DNA of 64,000 bases from Rhizophagus irregularis (lineage: Eukaryota > Glomeromycota > Glomeromycetes > Glomerales > Glomeraceae), in NCBI RefSeq assembly GCF_026210795.1, contig NC_089434.1:2852001-2916000 (forward strand), in the 5' to 3' direction. Numbering within the stretch: the stretch's first letter is position 1; each line of letters starts with the position of its first letter. Shown here one piece after another: positions 22,684 through 36,110 of this stretch. The position numbers and the translations under genes were made by a program. The notes below the pieces were generated by a model, which worked only from the letters and a program-made list of their open reading frames with translations, was not told the DNA's origin and searched no databases.

Positions 22684-25600
22684 CTAAGATATTTGCATAA
22701 GATCTTCAATTTCGCTACCTCTATATTTAGCTAAGTAATAAATATTAATAAAAGAATGATCCCCGCCTTGGGATCTAACAACACCTTCTAAATTATCAAT
22801 AGCCGCCAAAAAACCAAGTTCTCCTTTATGTTCCCCAAATATAACTTTTATATCATCTCTTCTTTGTACTTCAGTGGGTTTTAAATATTTTTGTTCTACT
22901 GATATAGTCATACCATCACTATCATCCAATTTAATAAATCCTGAATTAGGCCTATCTACTCTTACTACTACTCCAACACGGCTATCATATCTACCATTTT
23001 CAAATGATTGTATACCATCTATTGGTACTATACGTACTTCTATACCTGGTGTGAGCCATTCTCCAAAATCTATTTAAATATTTTAAAAAACGTGTTATTA
23101 AAATGATGATATGGTATATGTGCATAAAATACATTTATTCTTACCTTTAACATCTGGAGGTTTCTTAGGATCTCGACCGGGATGTACAGCATGATTGGCA
23201 GAATGTTGAGTAGCAAATGGAGTTTGTGGTATCATATTTGCGGGTGTCATAGGTATATTACCAGGAGTAAATGGTCTTGGAGTAGGTGGCATAAGATTAC
23301 CAGTATTCGCAGGTGTAAATACAGGAGGATAATTTGGTGCATCTGCCGCTGGTGTAGCTACAGTTGAATATCCCCCAGGAGTTTCAACAGTAGTCATATT
23401 CATCGCTGAATTTGCAGCATTCGTAGTTGAATTACCACCACTACCAAATATGTTACTTATATTATTAACGCTATTATTACCACTAGTACTACTACCACTT
23501 CCTACTATACCAGAAGAATGTGGTGTATGACTTCCTGAATCCCATGCTGGCGTTTTACTACCATCTCTACCATCCGACATTATTCCATATGCTGGAGTTT
23601 TACTACCAAGATCCCATGCTGGAGTCTTCGAGCCAAGTGAAGCACTGCTATTACCATTATTCGCACTGCTATTACGTAACGCCGGAGTTTTACTACCACT
23701 TAGTGATCCACTGCTATGTAATAATGCTGGTGTTTTACTACCTTCCATGTTTAGTCCACTATTCGTATTATCCAACAAATGTGAATTTGGCGTCATGGCG
23801 GATCCCAATGAATATCCCCAACTCTTTTGTTGTTTACTCAATCCTGTTGTCCAACTTGGTTCAGAATATGATCCCAATCCAGGACTCATATCCATAGAAT
23901 TTCTACTTGATTCATGATTTCTCGGTAAAACCGGGTCTAAAGCCTCTCCCTTTTCACTATTAACATAAGATAGGTTAATATACAGCAACCACTATTTCTT
24001 TTTTTTTTTCATGTTATAAGCAGTACTTACTTGACATAAAATAGTTGTCCAAGTTCTACCTTTATAGTCGTCAATTTAGCATCAAATTCAACATCTGCCA
24101 TATTACCATAAACTCCTTTAACTGTGCCCTGATATCCTTTAAGTGCTCCTTGTGAAGCTTGTACTCTTTTATTTAATAGAGGATTTTGATACATTTGTCG
24201 GCCACGTCCTCTACCTCGATCCCTTCCACGACCTCCTCTGTTGTAATTATTACTACTACGAGATCTTTGCCCGGGAATGTTAATTAGTGGATCATTAATT
24301 CTATTGGAGGTCTGGGATGGGGGAAAATTATTATTAGATATTATTGTTTTCAAAAAAATAAAAAATAAAAAATAAATAAATATATGTCATATTACTCTCG
24401 CGGATTCATATTTTAATTTTAAGTCTTTGGCTTTAAAACATGAAAACCCTAGATTTGTATCATCATCATAAGTTCTAACAAATACATTACTATCATATAT
24501 ACGAAAAACTTCATATATTGATTGCTGTTATATGAGGAAAAAGAATAAAGTAAATATTTGTTTTAGCAAATAATATTGCATTATTAACACAGATATCTAA
24601 TAAAATCAAATGATTTCTTTTCTTACTTGTTTATTATTAATACTTTCAAATTTAGTCGTAGTGACTTGGTCACTTTTCTTAAAAGCTTGGGATTTAGTAT
24701 CAATCAAAGTTCTCTTTATTCTTGCTGATGTAACATTTTTTATTAAATTATTTTCAGTATTCAACACATCGTATTCATAATTTTTTTGAGCTTTTCTAAT
24801 ATCAATAATGATTCCAATTGAAGAATCTTTTAATAGAATTAAATCAAAATATCTAAATCCTCCAAATTCATTATTAATTGAATTTTGAACACATTTTTTT
24901 AAATCTTTGGCAAAGACAGATATCTATTACAATTATTGTAAAAAATGAATAAATATTAAATCTTAATTTTATATAAGAGTTATAATGCAAATATAAAATA
25001 AATTTACCTGTTTATTGGTATGATCTAAATACATGGTCATAACATGTCTATCACAATTAAAAACAAAACCACTCTGTCCTTGATAAGGACCATTCGTAAT
25101 TTGTACATAATCATGGACATTAATATTTTTAACACATTCCTCTGAATTAACTTTAAAAACTTTACTGCTATTATCTTTATCAGTGGCCGTTAAAACACCA
25201 TCGTTAGCGGACGTCACAGTACCGACAGAACCTTTAAGAGATCCTTGAAGAACTTTTATTTCATCTTGTATTTCATAGACAGTAATTTTACTAGCTACGT
25301 TTGAAAGTTCCATCATAATTGTTTCTATATAATATAAAAAGAAAAATTAGTAATTCAAACAATATCTGTTTATGTATTTTACTAATTACCATTATCAAAT
25401 TTCGCCTTCAAAAAGTCTTCTACGTCCTGTAATAACAAATCCATATTTGAATAAACCAAATCTTTAATCTTATATTTGACTTTCAAGTAACCTCTGTTAT
25501 ATGTTTTTATATATGTATCTGTCTCTTTGCGTTTACGCTTAAGTGAGGCACCGTCTTGATCTACAAGTATACGAGGGATGATCTCAACTTCTATTAATTC

Positions 25601-26925
25601 ATCGGCAGTATATGAAGTGACCTAAAATAATAATTTATATAATTACATTTCAAAGCAGAATACAAAATAATGATAATAATAATAATAATATGAATATGAA
25701 TATTTACCCGAGCCAGGTCTCCAAAATATTCATCACGTTTGTTAATCCTTACGAATGAACCCATTTGAATATTTAATCTTGGCCTCTTTGGAGCCATTAA
25801 ATCTTGTTTTTCCTTTGGACTAAGCCTTTTTATGAATTTCTTTGAAGAATATAAATACTTATTACACCTCATAGCAGCCTGTATTATTGTGTAAAAAGTT
25901 ATGATTTTAATAAACGTTAATTTTAACGTTTGAGAGCAATTCATGAAATAATTATTACTTACATTTTGAACGTCTTGTTCTTTATCAGCTTCTATATATA
26001 CAAAATCTTCAATACCATCAATGGCAATAACTTTTTTAATTCTCAATGGATCAGATCGAAGTTTCTTCAAATTTTCTAATTTTTCAATTGCATGGTATAC
26101 ATGTCCTTTCTATATTAAATAAAAAAAAAAAATTTTCGTTAATTTTTTATTAAAAAGTTCCAAAAAAAAAATTACTATGAATACTTACTCTACACTTTAC
26201 AGCAAATAACTTATCAACACTAGCAAGTTCTGGTTTACTTAAATCATCATCATCATCACTTAATCTACCAGCAGTACTACGATAACGTTCATTTAGTACT
26301 TGAGCAACTCTCTCAGCATCAAAATTATCTTCTGCAAATACTGATCGCTCAATATGTATATCAGCAAGCCTAGTAGAATCTCGATGATAAGCACTCAATT
26401 CAGTCTCAATCTCTCTGTTATCAATAAAATCTAAATAACAAAAATTAACTCGCATTAATCAATCAATTGATAAGAGTAAAATGATTATGATACTGGTAAA
26501 TAGAATTAATCACCTTCTCTACCGTAAATCGCGTCTTCATCGTCATCTTCTTCTTCCTCTTCATCATCTACATCGGCTTCATTTAAAATGAATTTGCTTG
26601 GGTCATTCTTATTACCCTTATGACGTTTTTTATCTCGCTATTTGTAATAAACAAAGAAAAAAGCATTAAAAAACTAGATCTGTTAGAACATTAGCGCAAA
26701 ATGCCATAATAGATTACTGCATACCCTTTTATTATCTTCATAATCATCGTCTTCATCTTCTTCTTGCACTTCAGATTCTTGTTCATAATCCTCGTAGTCA
26801 TCGTAATCTTCATTTTGTTGGTCTTGTGTTGCTTCTTCACCTTCTTCACCAGCACTCCAGCCTCCATCAGTTTCATTAAGACGACTTTCGTCGTCATCAG
26901 AAAGATTTTGCTTTCTTTTTGACAT
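22684..26925 (-). CDS. Transcription elongation factor SPT5, 12 exons, 1112 aa
   Basis: Spt5 pairs with Spt4 as DSIF, binds RNA polymerase II and controls pausing and elongation. Minus-strand exons: 26925-26725, 26637-26514, 26430-26189, 26109-25963, 25878-25708, 25621-25390, 25324-25008, 24923-24627, 24524-24396, 24311-24031, 23956-23145 and 23069-22684. They sum to 1113 codons with stop and every junction is in phase. Domain order fits the family. A Glu/Asp-rich N-terminus covers about residues 1-110. The NGN domain follows (about 178-285; KLFAVKCR, DPLRIKKVIAIDGIEDFVYI). Next come several KOW motifs (GSLKGSVGTV, GPYQGQSGFVF, GALKGYQGTVKGVYG), with an RGG-rich stretch before the last of these. 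Exon 11 holds the C-terminal repeat region with recurring GSKTPAW/GSKTPAL, the CDK9-type phosphorylation substrate. A terminal KOW-like domain closes the protein. Length matches fungal Spt5. A divergent tubulin acetyltransferase gene starts 433 bp away. Confidence 0.95.
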
Positions 26926-27358
26926 TTCTTTTTTTTTAACACAAAAAGGTAAAGAAGCTTCTATAGATCTTGGTGCGTATTATATTAAAAGGAAGGACAA
27001 TATTAAAGAATTTGTGTTGAAAAGTGCCTTTTTTTATATATTTTTAAAAGTGTGGCTCTTTAACAACGGTCACGAGTAAAATTGCTGACTAATCCGGAAT
27101 TACCATATTTGATTAATTTGATCACGTTATTGTGGCAACTACGGTGGCGTAGAAGTAAAAGTAAGTTACACCCGGAAATGCAAATGATCGGATCGACTTG
27201 AACGAACACAATGACTCGACAAAAAGAAACGAAAGTTAAAATTACGCATCATAAAAAGTATCTAAAGTCAATAGACTTATTAGACTATCCTTTTTATTCA
27301 TTTATTATTATTATTGTTATTATTTTCTTATTAATATCACTTCAGTTCTCACTATATT
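26926..27358. promoter_or_regulatory. Shared divergent promoter region of SPT5 and the tubulin acetyltransferase gene
   Basis: The 433 bp between the two start codons hold no gene of their own. The middle (about 27050-27200) is richer in GC (GGTCACGAGTAAAAT, CACGTTATTGTGGC, ACGGTGGCG) than the flanks, as expected for promoter DNA in this AT-rich genome. No specific factor site is claimed. Confidence 0.5.
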
Positions 27359-28545
<1,187 letters not shown>

Positions 28546-29144
28546 AAATAACAGAGTAAAATTTAGATGAGAACATTCTTTAGTATTCCCCCCTTTTTTT
28601 CTTATATAAATACGATTTATTATAGACCTTTTGTTTTTTATAAAAAGAAATAGATTAATTTTTGCTTCAGTTTATTAATTGCATTTTGAAGTTTCATCTC
28701 ATACAGTTACACAATAGCTATACAATAGTTTGCAATCAAAGGGTAACACGAAAACCCAATAATGATAAGCATATCATAGAACAAAGAAAAACATCTATAA
28801 AGAAGATCTTTATAATTGATCAAATGATCAATAACATCAACTGATCTAAGTTAGATCAGCATGACATCTCGAAACAATTAGCATATTATGGGAACTACGT
28901 AATTATCGAGTTTATAACGGATTAAGTTAAGAATTTTTAGAGGGCGGAAATGTACAGAACATATAGAATTTTTCAAAGAAAATTATTTTCTATAATAAAA
29001 ACCGATACTTTAGCCATAGATAAAAATAATACTATATTAGGATTGTTGAACGGTTTCACAAATTTTTGCAGTAGATTTAAATAGCACTCAATTTCTTTTT
29101 TCATTTCTTTTTTAATTTTTAATTCCTAATTTTTTGAGAAAAAA
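28546..29144. other. Intergenic region
   Basis: No gene recognised. It probably contains the 3' UTR of the acetyltransferase gene and the promoter of the first LITAF-like gene. The last 60 bases are T-rich, then GAGAAAAAA precedes the ATG. Confidence 0.5.
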
Positions 29145-29711
29145 ATGGGCGACTCTGGTACTGATGTAGGTACTTCGAACCCTGAACCACCACCGCCAAA
29201 TACGCCTCCTCCCAACGCAGACACAAAAAATAGTCGTGAAGTAACTGAAGTAACTAGAGTAATTGAAGGTTACGATGGAGGTGCTAACGAACGTACTCCT
29301 TTAATTAACGAACAACCGAAGCCTATAAACAATTTCTTGCCAGGACAAAATAGAACAATAATACATAAGAATAAATTACGTGATAGCCCTAATCGTGTCA
29401 TTTGTCCTCGTTGTTCGAAGACTGTCGATACTAAACTTGAACGTAACCCCCCTAATTGGACTAGTTGTTGTAATTCTAATTGTTCTTGGCATTGTTGTAT
29501 ATGCTATTCATTCTGTTGGTTTATACCTAACTGTGTAAGTATTTAAAAATTATCTTGAATTAAAATTTTGTTTTGTATTAGTTTAACTAATTTTTTTTTT
29601 TACAATTTATTATTTAATATATAGATTGGTAAATCGGTAGATTTTGTTCATTATTGTCCAGAATGTGACGGTAAAATTGCAAGATATACAAAATTCGATA
29701 GCTGTTGTTAG
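29145..29711 (+). CDS. LITAF-like zinc-domain protein 1, two exons, 158 aa
   Basis: LITAF-domain proteins are small monotopic membrane proteins of endosomes and lysosomes. Two CxxC half-sites flank a hydrophobic stretch and fold together on one zinc ion. Exons 29145-29534 and 29625-29711 give 159 codons including the stop. The N-terminus is Pro-rich (PEPPPPNTPPPN). The first half-site is CPRC (residues 87-90), followed by a Cys/Trp-rich hydrophobic segment ending FIPNC at the splice. Exon 2 supplies HYCPEC and a basic end. The intron falls at the same place (after FIPxC) in the paralogues at 30956, 31718 and 33541, and an equivalent intron exists at 29988. The motif GGANERTPLI is shared with the next copies. 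First gene of the tandem cluster. Confidence 0.82.
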
Positions 29712-29987
29712 AATGTATTTTAGAATGAAATTTAGAATGAAGTATATAAAAAAATAATGTTCTTTCATGTATAATATACACCAATCATTAATTCTGTAAC
29801 GTCACAAGTTATTGATTATTTTTTATCTTATCTGTTATAAAATGCCCCATTAATTCTATATTCGGTTTCGAATGAATTTTTAAATGGTTTGGCGCTTTTA
29901 TAGATAAATATTATATAAATAGGTTGGTAATTGATAAAAAAAAATTAAAATTAAAAATAAAATAAAAATTGAAAGGAATTTAATAAA

Positions 29988-30293
29988 ATGGCCAATCGTG
30001 ATGCTTACGATAGAGGAGTTACCGAACGTTCTCCTTTAATTGACCAACAACCACGTCCTATAAACAATTTTCGAACGATATGGAATAATAATCCAGTACC
30101 TAGAAATACTAATACTTGTGATGCTGGTAAAATTTGTGAAGTATGTGTTGAATGCTGTTTCTTATTGCTTTGTACGTTTATTGTAAGTATTTAAAAATTA
30201 TAATTTTTACATATTTTGTATTAAATTATTAAATATAACTAACTATTACTCTACAATTTACTTTACAATTAGACTGGTGGTAATACGATGTAA
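29988..30293 (+). pseudogene. Truncated LITAF-like paralogue 2, two exons, 71 aa if expressed
   Basis: It starts like its neighbours (MANRDAYDRGVTERSPLIDQ) after the same leader, GGAATTTAATAAAATGGC. Exon 1 runs 29988-30182 to a consensus donor (ATT|GTAAGTATTT). Exon 2 (30273-30293) opens TGG as in the 30956 gene but stops after six codons. Both zinc half-sites (CPxC and HxCPxC) are missing; a Cys/Leu-rich hydrophobic remnant is left. Either a decaying copy or a short product made of the N-terminal motif plus a hydrophobic segment. The intact frame and splice sites mean expression cannot be excluded. Confidence 0.6.
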
Positions 30294-30412
30294 TTGTAAT
30301 TTCAACTTGTTCATTTGTCAATATGATGGAATTTCTTTTTTATAAAATAAAATGCTCAAATAAATTCTATATTGGTTTGAATGATTTTTAAAATGGGTTG
30401 AATTTAATAAAA

Positions 30413-30457
30413 ATGACAAATCGTGATGTCTGCTTGTATGAATGTGTAATTTTTGTT
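30413..30457 (+). pseudogene. LITAF-like relic 3
   Basis: A 15-codon remnant (MTNRDVCLYECVIFV) sits behind the same leader (GAATTTAATAAAAATGAC) and ends at a GTAAGTGTTT donor, matching the start and the splice of paralogue 2 with everything between deleted. No second exon was identified. It is a fossil of the tandem amplification. Confidence 0.55.
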
Positions 30458-30955
30458 GTAAGTGTTTAAAAGCTAACTATAACATTTTATAATTTTACAT
30501 ATTTTTTTTGTGTTAAATATAACTATTAACTTGTCAGGATATGTCCAAGAGAAAGTTTATTTAAATAATTAAATTGTAGAAATTTTCTTTCTTTCTTTAT
30601 TATAAAAGTATGAATTGATGAATCAAATGCCCATTAATTCTATATTTGGTAAAGTCAGTTTTGTTCAAATGATTTTTTAAATGGTACTATATCTAATAAT
30701 TTTTTGAAAAATATTCTTATTAAATGGACGCCCTTTAGTCTCCAAAGATTATCTATAAATTTTATTGTAATTTTCAATTTGTTTAGATTTTCTTATCTTT
30801 CATGTATAAAGTGTGTCATTAATTCTATATTTGGTTAATGCTTTATTTAATATGGTTTAATGTTTTTTACAAATATATATATAAATGGTTTGATAAAACA
30901 ACTATAAAAAAATCCCCTTTTTGAATTTTATCAAAAAGAAAGGAATTTAATCAAG

Positions 30956-31432
30956 ATGACAGAAGATAATAATGCATCGTTCCCAGAACCACCACCACCA
31001 AGTACACTAACAACTAATTCAACTACAAGTACTAATCGTGAAGTTTACGATGGAGGTCCTAATGAACGTACTCCTTTAAACCAACAACCAAAACCCATAA
31101 ATAATTTCCAAGCGACAGGACAAAATAATCCACCTGGACGTGATACACCTAATTGGACTAAATGTCCTAATTGTTCACAGAGTGATTATAGTAGGATTAA
31201 ATATAGTAGTCCTCCTAGTTGCTCTTGTTGGTGTTGTTTGTGTAACTCTATCTATTGTTTTATTCCAATCTGTGTAAGTACTTAAAGATTATTCATGAAA
31301 TTTATTTTATATTAAACTTAACTCTCACTCTCCACAATTTTGTAGACTGGTGGTTCGAAAGATATTATTCATACTTGTCCTCGTTGTTCTTATGAAATTG
31401 AAAGATATACGAGATATGGCGGTATCTGTTAA
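30956..31432 (+). CDS. LITAF-like zinc-domain protein 4, two exons, 134 aa
   Basis: Exons 30956-31273 and 31346-31432 give 135 codons with stop. The Pro-rich N-terminus (PEPPPPSTL) is followed by YDGGPNERTPL and QPKPINNF, shared with paralogues 1 and 2. Then come CPNC, a Cys/Trp-rich hydrophobic segment ending FIPIC at the intron, and exon 2 with HTCPRC and a basic tail. This is the LITAF layout of half-site, membrane-dipping segment, half-site. The likely location is the cytosolic face of endosomes or the plasma membrane, by family knowledge. The upstream block described at 30806 lies about 90-150 bp before its ATG. Confidence 0.82.
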
Positions 31433-31717
31433 AGATAATCAGCCGAAATTATTTATTATTTCTATAAATTGATTTTATTATTTTATGTTATGTTATAAAT
31501 GAATTTATTCATTTTTAGAATTTTTGAACAATATAATTTTCACGTTCCTTTATGTATAAAATGCGCCAAATAGATCTATATTCGTTCAGTTGCAGTTTTA
31601 TTTGAATGATTCTAAAATCGGTTAACGTGTCACATATAAAATCTCAAACTTTTCTTTGATAAATAATAAACGTTTTGAATCTTTAAAAAAAAAAATAAAA
31701 AAAATAAATTTAATAAA

Positions 31718-32392
31718 ATGACAAATAATTCTGATACAAAATCAAATACATCTAGAGATATTTTACAGAATAATGATTCAATAAATCAAGAACCACCACC
31801 ACCATATACATCACTTGAACAAGAAGAAGGTGGTGCTTCAAATTCTTCTCGTGCAATATTTTACGGAGGCGCTACAGAACAAACTTACCTTCTCTCAAAT
31901 AATATTACTTCATATAATTTGTCAAAACAACCAATCATTAAAAAGATTCAAAGGAATGTTTATTTACCTACTCCAAATTTATCATACACTCCTCCCGTAG
32001 GATATTATCAACAACCTGAAACAATCGCATTTAGAACAACGGCGATACCTTTAGCAAAAGCAAATTTAAGTACTATGCCAGCTATTACTACTTGTCCTCA
32101 TTGTAATAATATTGTATTAAGTTATATTGAATATAAAAATGGTAGTTGTACTTGGTTGTCTTGTTTTATATTAAGTCATATGCTTGTTGCTGCATGTTTT
32201 ATTCCATTTTGTGTAAGTAATTTTTTTTAAATTTATATTGTTATATTATTTATTTACTTATATTCATTTATTATCTTTTATTTATAGGTTAATGATTTAA
32301 AAGATGTTGTTCATTATTGTCCTAATTGTAATAAAATCATGGCAATATATTCAAGATTGAATGATAGGGCATATAATTATAGTTATACATGA
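31718..32392 (+). CDS. LITAF-like zinc-domain protein 5 with PPPPY motif, two exons, 199 aa
   Basis: Exons 31718-32212 and 32288-32392 give 200 codons with stop. The N-terminus has EPPPPYTS, a PPxY motif of the kind that recruits WW-domain (NEDD4-type) ubiquitin ligases in animal LITAF. The middle is Ser/Tyr/Pro-rich. The zinc domain reads MPAITTCPHCNNIVLSYIEY, then GSCTWL and a hydrophobic stretch ending FIPFC at the intron, then KDVVHYCPNC in exon 2. Closest to the gene at 33541 (shared DTKSNT, PPPPY, GGCTWL/GSCTWL, FIPFC). It and the 33541 gene form a longer subgroup within the cluster. Confidence 0.85.
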
Positions 32393-33540
32393 AATAAAAA
32401 TGTTAAAACATTAAGATCATTATTTATAAAAATATCACTGAGATTAAAATATCATGATTCGCGAAAAATACGACTCGATTTTCTTTAAGTTACACTTTTT
32501 TCAGGTAATTTACCATTATTATTATAACAGGATAAGTTTAGAATTTTTCTTTTGTAACTTAATGGGGGAGATCGTGAATACCAATAATAAAAGAGACTTT
32601 CTGATGCGTATACCAAATTTTTATCGACTCAACAGAAAAAGTTTTCGGGTTCCAATGATTTTTTTTTTGGTTTAATTTGTAGGAAACAAGAGGTTATAAT
32701 TATCAAACCAATCAGTACCACCGTTGCCATTTATATTCATTTAAAGAAACGAAAATTGTTTACTTTAATTACAGTATATACTCTCATGGACTGTTGAAAA
32801 CTAGGAGGAAAGTAAATCAGAAACTATCTTCAGAATACTAATAAAAGAGGACTGACCAAAACATTTAAGTCTCTCTCGCATGTCAAGAATAGAAACTATG
32901 AAGGGAAGTGATATATTTAATGATTTCTAATGAAAACATATAAAAACATTGTTGGTTAGTTATTAATTTGGTTGAGAAAAAGAATGATTCATTATTTTTT
33001 CATTAAGTAAGAAAATTTAATTATTTCCAGATAGAATTTCTATTTGAACTTTATTTATTGATTTTTATAATTTCGTAATTATTTGCCTAGATGAGGGTTT
33101 TGGGGCAATTCATTATCTAAACTAACCAGTTATGTTATCAGAGGGAAGATTACTCATAATTTGAAGTAATACGTAGTTATAACACTTTTCCCCTTAGAAT
33201 TGTTATAACAACAGAAAGCGAAAGAGCAGTGAAATAAAAAACAATAGGGCATCCCTCGCCAACATTAAAAAGTGCATTATAAATAATAAAAAATACACTT
33301 ACGGTACTAAATAATTACGGAATACATTTCCTTGATCAATAGAAAAAATGATGGTGATCACGTTTAATCGATTTTGAGACGAATCCATAAGCGTTCAGCA
33401 TGTGACGTTAAAATTGAATCTCGGTAACACTTGATGATCGTCAAGAAAACGTAAATTAAAATTTTTCCGAGTTAAAATTAATTAAAAATAAGTATATAAG
33501 GCCTTTGTCACAAACTCAGTCTCATAAATAAAAATTCAAA
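32393..33540. other. Intergenic region between LITAF-like genes 5 and 6
   Basis: No gene seen. There is no copy of the recurring upstream block before gene 6; instead its ATG follows AAGTATATAAGG, a TATA-like sequence at about 33491-33502, roughly 45 bp upstream. Confidence 0.45.
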
Positions 33541-34144
33541 ATGTCAAGCAATATTGATACGAAATCTAATACAGTTGAAGATAGCTCAAAACCACCAGTC
33601 GAACAACCACCACCACCATATTCTGGTGGTAGCGATGGAAGTACTTCTATCACTGCTACAGAACAAACTCAACTTCTCCCAAGCCGAACAGTTACAACAT
33701 ATACTTCTCCATACTCACCAACACAAAATTTAACTTATCCTCCGATTAACAATAATGATAGATCGTATTATCAACACGATCAAACCGTTATCTTATCGTC
33801 ACCCGTAGTACCTTTATCTGCTCTACGTACTATGCCTGCATTGACTATTTGTCCTCATTGTCAACGTTCTGTATTAAGTACTGTTCGATATGAAAGTGGT
33901 GGATGTACTTGGTTGTGTTGTGTTGCATTATCCTTTTTTACTCCTTTATGTTTTATTCCATTCTGTGTAAGTATATTTCCATTCAAGCTGACAATATTAA
34001 AAAGGTTTTCTAAGTTTCGTTCTGCTTCTTTGACTATTATAGGTTACCGATTTTAAAGACGCTATTCATAGGTGTCCTAACTGTGAGAAAATTATGGCAA
34101 AATATTGTAGATTTGATGGTAATGTTTATCAACATAGAGGTTAA
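33541..34144 (+). CDS. LITAF-like zinc-domain protein 6 with PPPPY motif, two exons, 175 aa
   Basis: Exons 33541-33966 and 34043-34144 give 176 codons with stop. EQPPPPYSGG supplies a PPxY motif near residue 25. TEQTQLLPS is the counterpart of TEQTYLLS in gene 5. The zinc domain is MPALTICPHCQRSVLSTVRY, GGCTWL, a hydrophobic segment ending FIPFC, then in exon 2 FKDAIHRCPNCEKIMAKY. All four zinc-ligand cysteines expected of a LITAF domain are present. Translating through the intron gives a false basic tail. Last gene of the cluster, convergent with the sugar transporter. Confidence 0.85.
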
Positions 34145-34372
34145 ATTTATTTTATCACCTTGGTGTCTATGAATTATTCATTGTAAGTCTCTAATTTGCA
34201 AATTGTCGGTACCATGATGATAAAACAGTTATTTATTCAAAAGTTATTTTGCTATTGATAGTATCTTTACTTTATATTTATTATTTATTAATTTATATTA
34301 TATTTATTACATGCGAATAATTTATTTAATAAAATTTGATTCAATTTTCAAATTATTTCTTAAAATGGACAT

Positions 34373-36110
34373 CTAAGTTTTAACATATTTACCACTCCAA
34401 TCATGCCAAACTTCTTCGACGGTTTTAGCTTTAGTTTCTGGTAAAATACGATTGCCAATAATATAAGCTACGAATAAATATGTAGCAAATATATAAAAAA
34501 CTTTACCTCCCAAAATTTCCCTAACTTCCAAAAATAATGAACTAACTAAGAAATTACATATCCAATTAATAGATAATCCTAAACTAGATGCGGTTGCCAC
34601 AGAATGGGTATCAACTATTTCAGGTATAATTAAAAATGGTATAGGTCCTAAACCAATAGCAAATGTAGCTACAAATCCAATTATTGATAGTGATGATAAT
34701 AATGCTAAATCATATGTTATACTAAATGCTAATACAGCTGATGCTAGACTCATTAATGACATAGAATATAACAATAATGTTCTTCTACCTGATTTATCTA
34801 TTAAATATGCCGATACTACTGTCATTATGGCATTCATAATACTAATATATACTGTAATTAAATCACTTGACGTTGGTAATATTTTTTTTAATATTGTTGT
34901 AGAATAATTCATTACCGCATTAATCCCAGAAAATTGTTGTGTAATTTGTAATAATAATAAAACTTTTAACGCTGGTCTATAATGTAAACTACCAATAAAT
35001 TTCCAAATATTAATATCATCCCTACTTGAATTCCTTGCATGGAATACCACGGCTGGTTCTGGTGTAGTAGAAATACTTTCCTCGATATTGTCTTGCGATG
35101 ATGATGGTAATGATTGTTGCTGTTGTAGATTTTCATTTTGTTGATTATCAATTAATCCTTCTAGCCCTTCTTCTGCTGCAATTTGTTTCCATCCCCCAAT
35201 TTCTTCTTCTACTTCAGTTTTACCTCTTAATTTTTGTAAAGCTCTCTTAGCTGATTGATATCCTCCTGTTCTTGATGCAAGATATTTTGGTGATTCTACC
35301 GAAAATCCAAGAAGAATGAATTGTATAATTGACATGGCTGATGCAGATAATAATATAATTCTCCATCCTGGCACATTTGACAAATATAATCCTTGTATTT
35401 GTGAAAACAATATACCAATTACAATTCCAAGCTGATTCATCACACCTTGAATTGGAAGTTATAGAATTGTAAATATTTTAAAAATAATATTATTTATGTA
35501 TAATATATTACACATACCAAAAGCACCGCGATATTCTGCAGGTGATATTTCGGCAAGATACATCGGAACGACTACACTGGTCTATTAATAAGATTTTTTT
35601 TTTTAGTGTGCATATATTACAATAAATACATCTGTTGATTAACTACACTTACCACACCACAACCGATACCGACAATCATTCTACCAATAACTAATGCGGA
35701 ATAAGAATTAGCGAATCCCATTACAATAGGTCCAATAAATAAAAATAAATTATTGCACAATAAAGTCCATCTTCTTCCTTTAGTATCAGCGACGCGTGAA
35801 GAAAGTAATGATCCTATCAATCCACCTAAATTAAGAATTGATGTTAACAATCCAAATTCTCCCTCGTTCATTGGAATACATCGTATAAGAGAACTATCAT
35901 CATTTGGAGTCGGTAGATTTTCACATGATATTACACTTTTAGGCGTATTAAGTTCTCCAATCTATTTTTAAATAACAAAAATTATTTCTTTAAACAAAAA
36001 TGATTAAAATATTGATAACATGAAAAGATGAATACATGATATCCAAATTGAAATGAGCCTAAAACAATCGCAAAGGATACAGCGATTAAATAAAATGTGA
36101 GTTCTCCCAT
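34373..36110 (-). CDS. MFS sugar transporter, GLUT-like, four exons, 506 aa
   Basis: Twelve-helix major facilitator carrying hexoses across a membrane. Minus-strand exons are 36110-36036, 35961-35653, 35581-35518 and 35445-34373, 507 codons with stop, all in phase. Family signatures appear in order: FQFGYHIGELNTPK in helix 1, DTKGRRW in the first inner loop, GRMIVGIGCGV, PMYLAEISPAEYRGAFG, VESPKYL at the end of helix 6, QQFSGINAVMNYSTTIL in helix 7, DKSGRRTLLL, and LPETKAKTVEEV at the C-terminus. The FGYHIGELN form resembles GLUT-type and vacuolar hexose carriers more than fungal high-affinity Hxt proteins. A long Gln/Ser/Glu-rich central loop separates helices 6 and 7. Substrate and membrane cannot be read from sequence. 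Sugar uptake is central to mycorrhizal fungi, but a symbiotic role here is only conjecture. Confidence 0.93.

Larger units (their letters stand above)
29839..31620 (+). promoter_or_regulatory. Recurring upstream block of the LITAF-like genes (five copies)
   Basis: A block of about 50 bp reads approximately AAATGCCCCATTAATTCTAT, then ATTYGGTT, a variable spacer, then GAATGATTTTTAAAATGG. Copies lie at about 29839-29887, 30348-30398, 30625-30684, 30806-30870 and 31553-31620. Three lie 70-150 bp before paralogues 2, 4 and 5, and one lies just before relic 3. The copy at 30625 has no gene left behind it. Conservation of the block while coding parts decayed suggests a promoter element duplicated with each gene unit. 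Confidence 0.55.

Noticed and set aside
23520-23897. 125-codon plus-strand frame
   Set aside because: Antisense to the SPT5 C-terminal repeat exon, whose reading is strongly supported.
34966-35151. Minus-strand His-rich frame overlapping the transporter
   Set aside because: Out-of-frame shadow of the transporter's central loop.
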